From the NCBI GenBank assembly GCA_018449715.1, contig JAAVVA010000001.1, forward strand, positions 1,426,001 through 1,490,000: 64,000 bases of DNA, written 5' to 3'. The translations under genes and the position numbers were made by a program. A model generated the notes under the pieces. That model was not told the DNA's origin. It did not search any database and saw only the letters and a program-made list of their open reading frames with translations. Positions within the stretch are counted from its first letter, which is position 1; each line of letters opens with the position of its first letter. The DNA comes from Acidobacteriaceae bacterium dw_441 (GTDB lineage: Bacteria; Acidobacteriota; Terriglobia; Terriglobales; Acidobacteriaceae). Below, in pieces: positions 37,729 through 45,935 of the stretch.

Positions 37729-39102
37729 ATGAGCCGCAGAAGCCCCTGGCGCCTTCCTCCCGGCCTGCGCTATTCCCTGCCTTTTTACTCGCATAAACCG
37801 TGGGTCAAGTTCGGTGAGCCCATACGGCTCTTCGAGCATCTTCACCGCACCTACGGCCCCATCGCCCACTACCGCTTCATGGGCACCCCGATCATCTTTC
37901 TGAATCACCCCGATTACATTCAGGAGGTCCTCGTCACGCAGGCCTCCTCCTTCGTCAAGGAGCGCACGGTCCGGCGCATGAAGATCCTTCTCGGCGAGGG
38001 CCTCATCACCTCCGACGATCCCCTGCACATGCGCCAGCGCCGCATCGTCGCCCCGGCCTTCCACCGCCAGCGCATCGCCGCCTACGCCGAACAGATCGTC
38101 ACCAGCGCCGAGCACCACGCCGCCTCATGGCAGACCGGGCAGAGCATCGACATCTCCTCTGCCATGATGGACCTCTCGCTCGAGATCGTCGCCCGCACCC
38201 TCTTCGACACCGAGGTCACCGACGAAATCCGCCGCATCAACGACGAGGTCAACGCCATCATGCGGCTCTACAACTTCCTCGTCGCCTTCCCCCGCATGGA
38301 GAGCGTCCTCGACCTCCCCATCCCCGGCGTGATGCAGTTCCGCAGCTCGAAGAAGAAGCTCGATGCCATCGTGAACCGCCTGATCGCGGAACATCATGCC
38401 AGGGGAGTCGATCAGGGCGACCTGCTCTCCATGCTCATCCAGTCGCGCGAGTCGGACGACGCGACCGGCATGACCGACGAGCAGATTCGCGATGAGGTTC
38501 TCACCATCTTCCTCGCGGGATACGAGACCGTCGCCAACGCGCTTAGCTGGACCTGGTATCTCCTCTCGCAGAACCCCGAAGCCGAGGCAAAACTTCACGC
38601 GGAGCTGGACGAGGTTCTCGGCACCGGAAGCAGCCGTCGCCTCCCTACCCTAGCGGACTACCCAGCCCTTCGCTACACAGAGCAGGTCCTCAGCGAATCC
38701 ATGCGGCTCTACCCTCCCGCATGGGCAATGGGGCGCATGTCCACGCGGCCTATCGTCCTCGGGCCATACCGCATTCCTCCCGGCGCGCATTTTTTCATGA
38801 GCCAGTACATCATCAGCCGCATGCAGGAGTTCTATCCCGATCCTCTGCGCTTCGATCCCGACCGCTTCACCCCGGAAGCCAAAGCAGCGCGACCTCGCTT
38901 CGCCTACTTCCCCTTTGGAGCAGGCTCGCGCCAGTGCATCGGCGAAAGCTTCGCGTGGATGGAAGGAGTTCTCGCCATCGCAACCATCGCCCGACGCTGG
39001 CACATGGAGTACACAGCAGAAAGGCCGCCGGTCCCGCAGGCTAAAATCACCCTGCGTCCCCGCGGCCCTCTGCCGATGCGGCTTATCTCTCGATTGAACT
39101 AG
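37729..39102 (+). CDS. Cytochrome P450
   Basis: This is a heme-thiolate monooxygenase. The heme-binding cysteine is C403 in FGAGSRQCIGE, the ExxR motif is in SESMRLYPP, and the I-helix oxygen motif is AGYETVAN. There is no N-terminal membrane anchor, so it is soluble. The CYP4-like opening (TYGPIAHYRFMGTPIIFLNHP) hints at fatty-acid or terpenoid substrates but does not prove it. GAGAGGG precedes the ATG. The electron donor is not in the window. Its stop overlaps the opposite-strand gene by 4 bp. Confidence 0.93.
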   Translation: MSRRSPWRLPPGLRYSLPFYSHKPWVKFGEPIRLFEHLHRTYGPIAHYRFMGTPIIFLNHPDYIQEVLVTQASSFVKERTVRRMKILLGEGLITSDDPLHMRQRRIVAPAFHRQRIAAYAEQIVTSAEHHAASWQTGQSIDISSAMMDLSLEIVARTLFDTEVTDEIRRINDEVNAIMRLYNFLVAFPRMESVLDLPIPGVMQFRSSKKKLDAIVNRLIAEHHARGVDQGDLLSMLIQSRESDDATGMTDEQIRDEVLTIFLAGYETVANALSWTWYLLSQNPEAEAKLHAELDEVLGTGSSRRLPTLADYPALRYTEQVLSESMRLYPPAWAMGRMSTRPIVLGPYRIPPGAHFFMSQYIISRMQEFYPDPLRFDPDRFTPEAKAARPRFAYFPFGAGSRQCIGESFAWMEGVLAIATIARRWHMEYTAERPPVPQAKITLRPRGPLPMRLISRLN

Positions 39103-39689
39103 CGGATGCGAAACACCAGACCACCACTGAAGGACAGCGTCCGCGACGAAGGATACGAATCGCCTCCCACGCTGCCGTAGGTGGTGCTGTTAACCGTGGA
39201 CAGTGCTCCGTATCCGATCTCGAAGGCCTTCACGTCGATGTAGCGGTTCAGCTTGTAGTCGGCTCCCGCGAAGACTCCGTACTGGCCGCGGCTGACATGG
39301 ATCGCGCTGTGAGGCGCACGCGTCGTTCCCGCGCCGCCCGAAACCTGCACATAGGGCCTCCACGAATCCGGCAGGAGGTTCTTCGGAACCACGCGAACGC
39401 CGACCAGGAAGCTGTTCAGCCTCGCATTGTTGCCCCCGACCACCATGTCGCGCAGGTCGATTCCGGCGTCGATGCTCTTTCCATGAAAGAAGTCGTCATA
39501 GAAACCGATGTTCGCTCCCCAGAACATCCGCGAGGACTGGCCATCTCCCAAAAAAGCGAACGGGCCTGTATCCGACTGCGAGTTGCTTACACGCACACCC
39601 ACCGGGTTGATGTAGATGCCCATCTGGGCATGGGAGGGGACGGCCATCAGGAAAAGCGCGGCTAGCAGAACGGAAAAGCAAAATTTCAT
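39099..39689 (-). CDS. Small outer-membrane beta-barrel protein
   Basis: A signal peptide (MKFCFSVLLAALFLMAVPSHAQ) is followed by about 175 residues of alternating strands (FLVGVRVVPKNLL, RPYVQVSGGAG, YGVFAGADYKLN, LSFSGGLVFRIR). The C-terminus is compatible with an eight-strand OmpA/OmpX-like barrel. Function is unknown. AAGGAA precedes the ATG. It is tail-to-tail with the P450 gene, overlapping by 4 bp. Confidence 0.75.
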   Translation of the reverse strand: MKFCFSVLLAALFLMAVPSHAQMGIYINPVGVRVSNSQSDTGPFAFLGDGQSSRMFWGANIGFYDDFFHGKSIDAGIDLRDMVVGGNNARLNSFLVGVRVVPKNLLPDSWRPYVQVSGGAGTTRAPHSAIHVSRGQYGVFAGADYKLNRYIDVKAFEIGYGALSTVNSTTYGSVGGDSYPSSRTLSFSGGLVFRIR

Positions 39690-39811
39690 CTTCTACAAAT
39701 TCCTTGCATGAAAAGGGGCTGGACGTACAGCAGCACGTAACCCTTCAAGTGTATCCGACTCGCCGCCCCCTGCCGCCAGCCAATCTCGCAAGGGTGCCTA
39801 AGAGGTGAAGG

Positions 39812-39850
39812 CCACGCACAGGCTCTTCCTGAAAGAGTGCCCGTGCGTGG
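39812..39850 (-). terminator. Hairpin downstream of the PEBP gene
   Basis: CCACGCAC (39812-39819) pairs with GTGCGTGG (39843-39850), and the inner GGCTCTT/AAGAG part extends the stem. There is no T-run, so the terminator call is tentative. Confidence 0.4.
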
Positions 39851-39896
39851 TCGTCCTGACAGGCTATCCTTCGCCTATCTTTTGATCTCCTACAGG

Positions 39897-40526
39897 CTAA
39901 GCCTTTACCGCAGGATTCAGCGTGTACGTCCCGGTCAGACTTGCCTCCTCCAGCACATGCCCCTTCAGCGCAGCCAGAATGTTGTCGGGAGTCAGCTTTC
40001 CGTCCACCGGCAGCTTTGCGGTGTCCAGCGCATACAGCGTGAAGACGTAGTGGTGAATGATGGCGTCGTTCCAGGGAGGGCAAGGACCGTCGTAGCCGTA
40101 GTAATCGCCGCTCATCTCCGGGTCGCTCGCGAACCACTGGGTGTAGTTGTTGATGCCGTGCCGCAGACCGCCCGGAGCCTCGGGGCCGCTCTTGCCCTTG
40201 GCGGTTACACCGTCTCCCTGGCTCGCGGCGGCAATCTCCGACGTTCCCACCGGGATATCCAGCAGCAGCCAGTGATAAAAATTCACCCGCGGCAGCGACG
40301 CCGGAACCTCGCGGCCCTCCTTGTTCACGTCGTCGCCCTTGCTCGGAACATCGGGGTCGTGCACAATCAGCGCAAACGACTCGGTTCCCTCAGGCACATC
40401 TGTCCATGCAAGATGCGGGTTCCGGTTGCTGCTCAGCGCGACATGGCTCTGCGCATTCTGTACCGCAAAGGCGAACTCACCCGGAATCGCCTCACCATCC
40501 CTGAAGCTGTTGCTTATCAGTTTCAT
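39897..40526 (-). CDS. YbhB/YbcL-type Raf kinase inhibitor-like protein (PEBP family)
   Basis: This is a phosphatidylethanolamine-binding-protein-like fold of unknown bacterial role. Family motifs are present: NRNPHLAWTDVPEGTESFAL, HDPDVP, FYHWLLLDIP and the GYDGPCPPWND loop with H-H-Y-V-F-T-L-Y-A-L. At 209 aa it has an extra loop compared with E. coli YbhB (158 aa). It has no signal peptide, so it is cytoplasmic. GAGG precedes the ATG. Confidence 0.9.
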   Translation of the reverse strand: MKLISNSFRDGEAIPGEFAFAVQNAQSHVALSSNRNPHLAWTDVPEGTESFALIVHDPDVPSKGDDVNKEGREVPASLPRVNFYHWLLLDIPVGTSEIAAASQGDGVTAKGKSGPEAPGGLRHGINNYTQWFASDPEMSGDYYGYDGPCPPWNDAIIHHYVFTLYALDTAKLPVDGKLTPDNILAALKGHVLEEASLTGTYTLNPAVKA

Positions 40527-40603
40527 TCGAAAAAACCTCTCTCAAAACAATACGGCTTTCCCTTCAGACGCGCGAGATCGGTTTCCGGCTCATCGACCTC
40601 TCT

Positions 40604-42499
40604 TTACTTCTTCTTTAGAAACGCTGAATCGTCGATAAACAGCGCGTCAGCGTTCGGGCTGGGGTCCTCCAGCACCAGGCTGTAAAGCTCCGGTACGCCT
40701 CCAGCGGGGTTCAGCGTCAGGGTGTAGTTGTCCATTGAGTACGTCCCCGTCTGCACGCCCTTGCGACCGCCGAAGGTTCCCGCTGCGTTCTCGTTGTCGA
40801 AGCTCGCGGCAGAGAAGCCTGACTTCTGGTATCGTCCATCCGCCGTCAGGGTGATGTACGTCTCCGAAACGACACTTGTCGATTGCGACACCATGTTCCC
40901 CACCATCGCAAAGGTGCTGGTGAACCGTCCCGATACGCGAAGGTTGTGTACCGGAGTTATCAGCCTGTAGTCCTCACCCTTCGTCTTGAACCCTTTCGGG
41001 GACCACGGGGCTGCGTTCTCCTCCATCATCCCGTACTCCCCCATCCACCGGAATTTGATCTGACCGCCTTCGATCGAGTAGGTTCCGCACCGCGTCGGCC
41101 TCTTCTCGCACCCAGCCTCCGGGTTCACGTCCAGCACGTGCCCGTTCTTCGGAAGATCGTTGTAGGCCTGCCCATTCGGGAGCAGCACGATGTAATGTCG
41201 AATCGCCTTCAGGTCCATCCCTCCCAAAGGGTTGATCATGTTCTGCAACGAGTTCGACCAGTACAATCCGCTCTGCCCGCCCTTGCCCGTCGGATGCCGG
41301 TAGTCCCACAGGGCGCTCTCCGGTTGTGAGCGGAAGCGCAGCGTCGCGATCATCGCCTCGAACTCGTCGTCGGTCTTCGACATCGCGCTCTCCCAGTCCG
41401 AGCGCATCAGCAACATCGCCAGAAACATCCGTCCGTCCGGAGCCGCAATTCCCACGGCCCGCACCCTCGCGCGCGGACAATTGGGTAGGTTCAGTCTGCC
41501 TCCATCGCGCACCGTCATAACCGGCAGCCCGCCCCTCGTCTTCAGTCCGTCGCGGATGTACTTCAGCTCCATCCGCTCGCCGGGAAAGTTCCTCCGCACC
41601 GTGTCGGGAAAGCTCTGCGCCAGCGTTCCCTGCATCGGCTGAAAGCCAAGGGAGATCAACATCACCCCCTCCTTCACCTGCTTCTGCAGGATCGCCGCGT
41701 CGGCGGTGTTCTTGGTCACCGTCCAGCCTGGCCCGACCGCCATTGAAACATCCCCTATGTTCACGCTTCCCTGCGCGGCAGGTGCTACGGGCGCAGCCGT
41801 TTGCGCGGGAGTCTGCACCGCCGTCTGTGGGGCTGTCTGCGAAGTTGTTTGAGATGGTGGAGCGGCTGGCGTCGTCACAGGCGCTGTCCCAGCCGTCGCC
41901 GGGGCGGCGGGAGATGGTCCCTGCGGCCTTATTCTCCGCGACTGCGCTGCCGCCATCAGGCCATCCTCCGCCTGTACCGGGGCAGCAGGAGCATCCGCCG
42001 TCTGCGTTGTTCCCTGCCCGCTGTACTGCGAGGCGATCCTCGCCAGCTCCGCTCCATGAGCAATCGAAGGATCGTGCTCCACCTGCGCCAGAGCCTTCCC
42101 GATCTGTGCGCACAAAAAGACTGTCCGGAAACCATGCGCATTGAACCCGTTCAGAGCCTCGGTCTTCAGGCCGTCATACTCTCCGGGGGAAAGCTCTGTC
42201 TTCACCGGGCCTGCCGCCAGCGCGGCCCAGTGGTTCTTCTGCCGCCACGCCTGCAACGCGCCCACATATATTGCGGACGACTTCGCATTTTTCTGCGCAC
42301 ACCACCCGGCCAACGACTCCGCGTAGGCCGCCTGTTTCGCCGTCTGGGCCAGCAGCATCACTTCATCCGAAGAGAGATGATCCTGCCCCCACATCTCCGG
42401 CGCAAAACACGCCGACACAAGAAGAAGAGCAATCGCACAGAGCTTCACATAGAAAAAGAAGAAGAACCTCCTCCTTCGGGTTGCCACCTGTCCGCGCAA
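40604..42499 (-). CDS. Large secreted or lipid-anchored protein of unknown function
   Basis: I do not recognise the family. The N-terminus reads RRRR then five Phe and a hydrophobic stretch ending VSAC, which fits a lipobox. The assigned start is a TTG at 42499. A GTG at 42448 (VKLCAIALLLVSAC) would give a cleaner lipoprotein signal and leave the Phe run untranslated. A helical region of about 150 aa follows, then a Pro/Ala/Thr/Gln-rich linker (about 175-245) and a compact domain starting VGPGWTVTKN. The C-terminal strand-rich part contains CEKRPTRCGTYSIEG and repeated Tyr/Thr strands. It may span the periplasm. Confidence 0.65.
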   Translation of the reverse strand: MRGQVATRRRRFFFFFYVKLCAIALLLVSACFAPEMWGQDHLSSDEVMLLAQTAKQAAYAESLAGWCAQKNAKSSAIYVGALQAWRQKNHWAALAAGPVKTELSPGEYDGLKTEALNGFNAHGFRTVFLCAQIGKALAQVEHDPSIAHGAELARIASQYSGQGTTQTADAPAAPVQAEDGLMAAAQSRRIRPQGPSPAAPATAGTAPVTTPAAPPSQTTSQTAPQTAVQTPAQTAAPVAPAAQGSVNIGDVSMAVGPGWTVTKNTADAAILQKQVKEGVMLISLGFQPMQGTLAQSFPDTVRRNFPGERMELKYIRDGLKTRGGLPVMTVRDGGRLNLPNCPRARVRAVGIAAPDGRMFLAMLLMRSDWESAMSKTDDEFEAMIATLRFRSQPESALWDYRHPTGKGGQSGLYWSNSLQNMINPLGGMDLKAIRHYIVLLPNGQAYNDLPKNGHVLDVNPEAGCEKRPTRCGTYSIEGGQIKFRWMGEYGMMEENAAPWSPKGFKTKGEDYRLITPVHNLRVSGRFTSTFAMVGNMVSQSTSVVSETYITLTADGRYQKSGFSAASFDNENAAGTFGGRKGVQTGTYSMDNYTLTLNPAGGVPELYSLVLEDPSPNADALFIDDSAFLKKK

Positions 42500-42607
42500 T
42501 TAACCGTTTGTTGAACTTTCCTGAAAAAGCCTGACTGAAAAATTCACTCTCCCGTAGCCACCCACGGCGCGGCGGGCGTATCTTAAGCCGCATAGAGAGG
42601 TGCCGCC

Positions 42608-43477
42608 ATGCTGAGAAGAGACTTTCTTCGCCGCACTGCCAAAGGCCTCGGAGCCGTCTGGCTTGCCAGCAACTCCCCTACCGCCACGCTCGGCCTCGAA
42701 CCCCTCCCCAAAAAGGTCGCCGCAAGCGACGAGGTTGTGCTCGGCAAGACCGGCATCCGCACCTCGCGGCTCGCGATGGGTACCGGGACCGTCGGCTTCA
42801 GCGGGGCCTCCAACCAGACACGCCTCGGCTCCAACCCCTTCACCCGCCTGCTGCTGGACGGCTACCACGACAACGGCCTCCGCTTCTTCGATACCTCCGA
42901 CAGCTACGGAAGTCACCCCAACGTCGCGGCCGCCATCAAGGGCCTGCCACGCGACAAGGTCACCGTCCTCACCAAATCCGACACCCGCGACCCAGCCGGG
43001 ATGCGCCGCGATCTCGAGCGCTACCGCCGCGAGCTCGGCACCGACTACATCGACATCGTCCTCATCCACTGCATCACCATCGGCGACTGGACCACGCGCT
43101 ATCGCGGCATCATGGACGTGCTCAGCGAGGCGAAGGAGAAAGGCATCATCCGCGCCCACGGCGTCTCCTGCCACACGATTGAGGCTCTGCGCGCAGCCGC
43201 AGCCTCGCCGTGGGTCGAGGTCGATCTCGTGCGCCTGAACCCCATCGGCTCGCACATGGACGCAGACCCCGACACCGTCCTCAAGGTCATCAAGCAGATG
43301 CGCGCCGACGGCAAGGGCATCGTCGGGATGAAGATTCTCGGCCAGGGCGACCTCAGCGACCGCCCGGCGGAGGCGATCCGCTATGCCCTCTCCAGCGGAG
43401 TCCTCGACGCCATGACCATCGGGGCCGAGTCCCGCAAGCAGCAGGACGACCTCGTACAGAAGATCGCCGCCGCGTAG
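42608..43477 (+). CDS. Tat-exported aldo/keto reductase-like protein
   Basis: This is an aldo/keto reductase barrel preceded by a twin-arginine signal (RRDFLRRTAKGLGA, residues 3-16). Asp and Tyr are in FFDTSDSYG, Lys in LTKSD, and His in LIHCIT. At 289 aa it is shorter than many AKRs and lacks the strong C-terminal NADPH motif. Export as a folded, cofactor-loaded protein fits the Tat signal. Its substrate is unknown. The gene is divergent from the unknown secreted protein and precedes the repeat at 43507. Confidence 0.82.
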   Translation: MLRRDFLRRTAKGLGAVWLASNSPTATLGLEPLPKKVAASDEVVLGKTGIRTSRLAMGTGTVGFSGASNQTRLGSNPFTRLLLDGYHDNGLRFFDTSDSYGSHPNVAAAIKGLPRDKVTVLTKSDTRDPAGMRRDLERYRRELGTDYIDIVLIHCITIGDWTTRYRGIMDVLSEAKEKGIIRAHGVSCHTIEALRAAAASPWVEVDLVRLNPIGSHMDADPDTVLKVIKQMRADGKGIVGMKILGQGDLSDRPAEAIRYALSSGVLDAMTIGAESRKQQDDLVQKIAAA

Positions 43478-43506
43478 CCTCCGCAATGATCCCTTTGCAG
43501 AATGAT

Positions 43507-43655
43507 CGGGTGCCCCATCCTTCGTGGTTTTATCGCGAAGGGTGGAATGAATCCCGCTCACACTGATACGAACTTCTTTCCGACACAAAAATCCTGCATC
43601 CCACCCTTCCTGACGATAAAACTGTCAGAAAGGATGGGGTACCCAGTCATCTGTG
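43507..43655. repeat. REPIN-like pair of inverted hairpin repeats (units B and C)
   Basis: Unit B begins tcgggtgccccatcc and folds with CATCCTTCG / CGAAGGGTGG around ttttat. Unit C is inverted, ends aaggatggggtaccc and folds with CCCTTCCTGAC / GTCAGAAAGG around ataaaa. The outer ends (gggtgccccatcc and ggatggggtaccc) are inverted copies, so the two units form a larger palindrome of about 145 bp. They belong to the same family as 4907-4962. No transposase or RAYT gene is nearby. Confidence 0.65.
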
Positions 43656-43679
43656 GCGGTACAGTCGAACGGTCCTTCC

Positions 43680-44621
43680 CTACTCCACCAGCGCCGGAGC
43701 GGACCTGCGCTTGCGTCCGCTGATCAGGTAGACCGCCGCGCGAAGCCCCAGCAGAGGATCGTCCGAAGGCTCGATTCCATCCTGTCGCGGGATCGGGTCG
43801 AAGATAGTGTGCTTGGCCTCCTGTGCGCTGTCGGCCACAGGAGCCGTCAGCTCGAGCGTTCCAAACTCCACGACCTTGCGGTCCGCAGGCCAGTGAACCG
43901 TGGCGTCGTTGACGTTGTCGCCGTCCTCGGCCACCTGCACCACAATTTTGAACCGCACCGGCTCCTTCGCCACGCGCTCCAGAATCTCGTCGAACAGGTA
44001 GTTCGGACTCTTCGCAGCAGCCACCTCCGCGGTCAGGTGCTCCTCGCCCGCCTCGGGAACGATGGTGTACCGCCCGAACCTGCTCACGCCCTCGGCGTTG
44101 GTGAACTTCATCGCCGTCAGCGCGAAGTACTTCTCCTTCGCGAAGCTCGCGGGCAGAGGAGTCACCGCCTGCACAAATGCCAGCGCCTTCGGATTGCCCC
44201 CGATGAACGCGCCGACCTTCTCCTTGTCAGGCTGGGTCACGGCGCGCAGAAACTCCAGGAATTCCGCGCCGTTCGATGCCGGAAACGCATTCGCGGAATG
44301 AGAAACTATGTCCGTGTGGACGTGCTCGGCAAGGTTGAAGCGGATGGCCATTCCTCTCGGGTCGGCCCCGTCCGCGTTATCGGGGATCAACGGCAGCCCG
44401 GTCGAGTTTGAAAACCTCACCGTCACCGGGGTTGAAGCATCGGTTGCATGTTTCGCCCTCGTCAGCGAGGCGGCCTCGCTCGAAGGGGTAAAGGTTCCGG
44501 TCAGCATCGTGCCCTTCGCGTGCGCCGGGCGATATCCAGGATGCGCTCCGAAGATCTTCTCGAACTCCTTCAAGATCTCCTCGCTCAGTGCAATCAACTT
44601 CTCATCATTGGGAAGCGGCAT
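43680..44621 (-). CDS. Catalase-related (SrpA-like) heme peroxidase
   Basis: This is a short catalase-fold protein that removes peroxides or acts as a peroxidase. H34 in RPAHAKG and N111 in SHSANAF are the distal heme residues, and a Tyr in RAAVYLISG near the C-terminus is the probable axial ligand. DPRGMAIRF is conserved. At 313 aa it lacks the N-terminal arm and C-terminal domain of full catalases. There is no signal peptide. GGAG six bases before the ATG supports the start. Confidence 0.88.
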   Translation of the reverse strand: MPLPNDEKLIALSEEILKEFEKIFGAHPGYRPAHAKGTMLTGTFTPSSEAASLTRAKHATDASTPVTVRFSNSTGLPLIPDNADGADPRGMAIRFNLAEHVHTDIVSHSANAFPASNGAEFLEFLRAVTQPDKEKVGAFIGGNPKALAFVQAVTPLPASFAKEKYFALTAMKFTNAEGVSRFGRYTIVPEAGEEHLTAEVAAAKSPNYLFDEILERVAKEPVRFKIVVQVAEDGDNVNDATVHWPADRKVVEFGTLELTAPVADSAQEAKHTIFDPIPRQDGIEPSDDPLLGLRAAVYLISGRKRRSAPALVE

Positions 44622-44696
44622 TTTTATCTCCTTGATGGCAGACTAACCCGGAACGCGGCTTCGCATTCTGTGAAATCTTCTTCAACACTCTGCAAA

Positions 44697-44724
44697 CAAA
44701 AAGACCGCCCCAAAGGGCGGCCTT
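44697..44724 (-). terminator. Terminator after the PEP-CTERM gene
   Basis: On the minus strand GGCCGCCC-TTTG-GGGCGGTC is followed by a run of five T and more T-rich bases. It separates the PEP-CTERM gene from the catalase gene. Confidence 0.88.
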
Positions 44725-44744
44725 CCTGCTTAAAATTTTCTCAG

Positions 44745-45308
44745 CTAGAGGCTGAACCGACGACGCAGCGTTCCAGCCATACCAAGAATACCGGTTCCAA
44801 GCAGCAGCAGCGTTCCGGGCTCAGGGGTTGCCGCCGTGGGAACCTGCGGGACATCGACCGTTGCCGTCAGGTCGAGCTTCTCCGAGAAGCTCGAGCCGCC
44901 GAAATCCTTGCTCTCCTTCAGGTGCGCGTCGTTGTTGTACAGGCGAACCTCGGAGCCGTCCGCGAGGAGGAACGCAAGCCCCTTCTGATCGAAGGAATAG
45001 CCGTTCTTCGTCGCCGGATCGTAGAACAGGTTATTGTTGTTGCTCACCGTGCCGGGGTCCATCAGTGTGGTGATGTCCACAATCGAGGCGCTGCCCACAT
45101 TCGAGCCTTCCGTGATCGTTCCGGCAATGCCGGTCACCAGGTAAACACCCGACGACTGCTCCTCGACGGTCAATACACCCGAACCCGCAAACTGGTTCGC
45201 AGTTCCCGACGGGCTGTCAAAGCTGAAGCTGATAGTATCGGCCAGGGCAGCGGTCGAGGCGCAGGCGGCCAGCACCAGACCACAAAACAACACAGACAGT
45301 TTCTTCAC
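44745..45308 (-). CDS. PEP-CTERM sorting domain protein
   Basis: This is a secreted protein for exosortase processing. The signal peptide ends STAALAD. The mature part is Ser/Gly/Asn-rich and strand-forming. The C-terminus has the PEP-CTERM signature: PEPGTLLLLG, a membrane helix (TGILGMAG), then RRRFSL. Such proteins often accompany exopolysaccharide in biofilms. The exosortase is not in the window. The start is a GTG with AAGGAG upstream. Confidence 0.9.
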   Translation of the reverse strand: MKKLSVLFCGLVLAACASTAALADTISFSFDSPSGTANQFAGSGVLTVEEQSSGVYLVTGIAGTITEGSNVGSASIVDITTLMDPGTVSNNNNLFYDPATKNGYSFDQKGLAFLLADGSEVRLYNNDAHLKESKDFGGSSFSEKLDLTATVDVPQVPTAATPEPGTLLLLGTGILGMAGTLRRRFSL

Positions 45309-45498
45309 GTCCTACAACTCCTTCAAGCAAAAAGAACTGAGAGAGAAATACTGCGAAGGCAAACCTGGCCTTCGCAACAGAATCAGTAGAAGCGGGATTC
45401 GTGTCCACGCTCCTTCATCAAAACGGGTAGAACAGTCAAACTCATTTATCGTATAGCGTTTGCGAGTAACGACAGGAGACTCTTTGGTAACCTGCCGG

Positions 45499-45912
45499 TC
45501 ATCTTCCCCGGAAGCGGTCCAGCGTCCTGCGGTCGCGCTTGGTCGGCCTTCCGCTCTCCCACACGGACTCGTACACCGGCACGATCTTCCGCGCCTCGGC
45601 CAGCGCCTTTCTCTGTTCCTTGCTTTCGTCCGTCTCGCGATAGAGCGCCTGCGCCACGGTGGCCGATCCCCGCACCTCGCTCAGCCCCAGCACCTCGATC
45701 TCGAACTCGCCAGAGTCGTTCTTCACCTTCACCATCTCGCCCACATTCACATCACGGGACGCCTTCACCGGCTGCCACACTGCTCCCGGCTTTCGCACCT
45801 CGACCCGTCCCAGATCGCACGCCTTCACCGCCAGCGCCCGCGTCTTGAAGAACCTTGCCGCCCACAGCCACTTGTCCATCCGCACCGAACTCATCTTTCC
45901 ATTTTCGTACAT
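45499..45912 (-). CDS. S4-domain RNA-binding protein (Hsp15/HslR-like)
   Basis: HslR-type proteins bind stalled 50S subunits carrying nascent peptide-tRNA. The S4 domain starts RMDKWLWAARFFKTR and continues through GRVEVR and VNVGEMVKVK. The basic C-terminus (GRPTKRDRRTLDRFRGR) is typical. At 137 aa it matches E. coli Hsp15 (133). The start could be 45912 or the ATG at 45894, which has GGAAAG nearby. It is divergent from the beta-propeller gene with only 23 bp between, so their promoters must overlap coding sequence. Confidence 0.9.
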   Translation of the reverse strand: MYENGKMSSVRMDKWLWAARFFKTRALAVKACDLGRVEVRKPGAVWQPVKASRDVNVGEMVKVKNDSGEFEIEVLGLSEVRGSATVAQALYRETDESKEQRKALAEARKIVPVYESVWESGRPTKRDRRTLDRFRGR

Positions 45913-45935
45913 GTATTCTCAAAGACAAGAGACCC

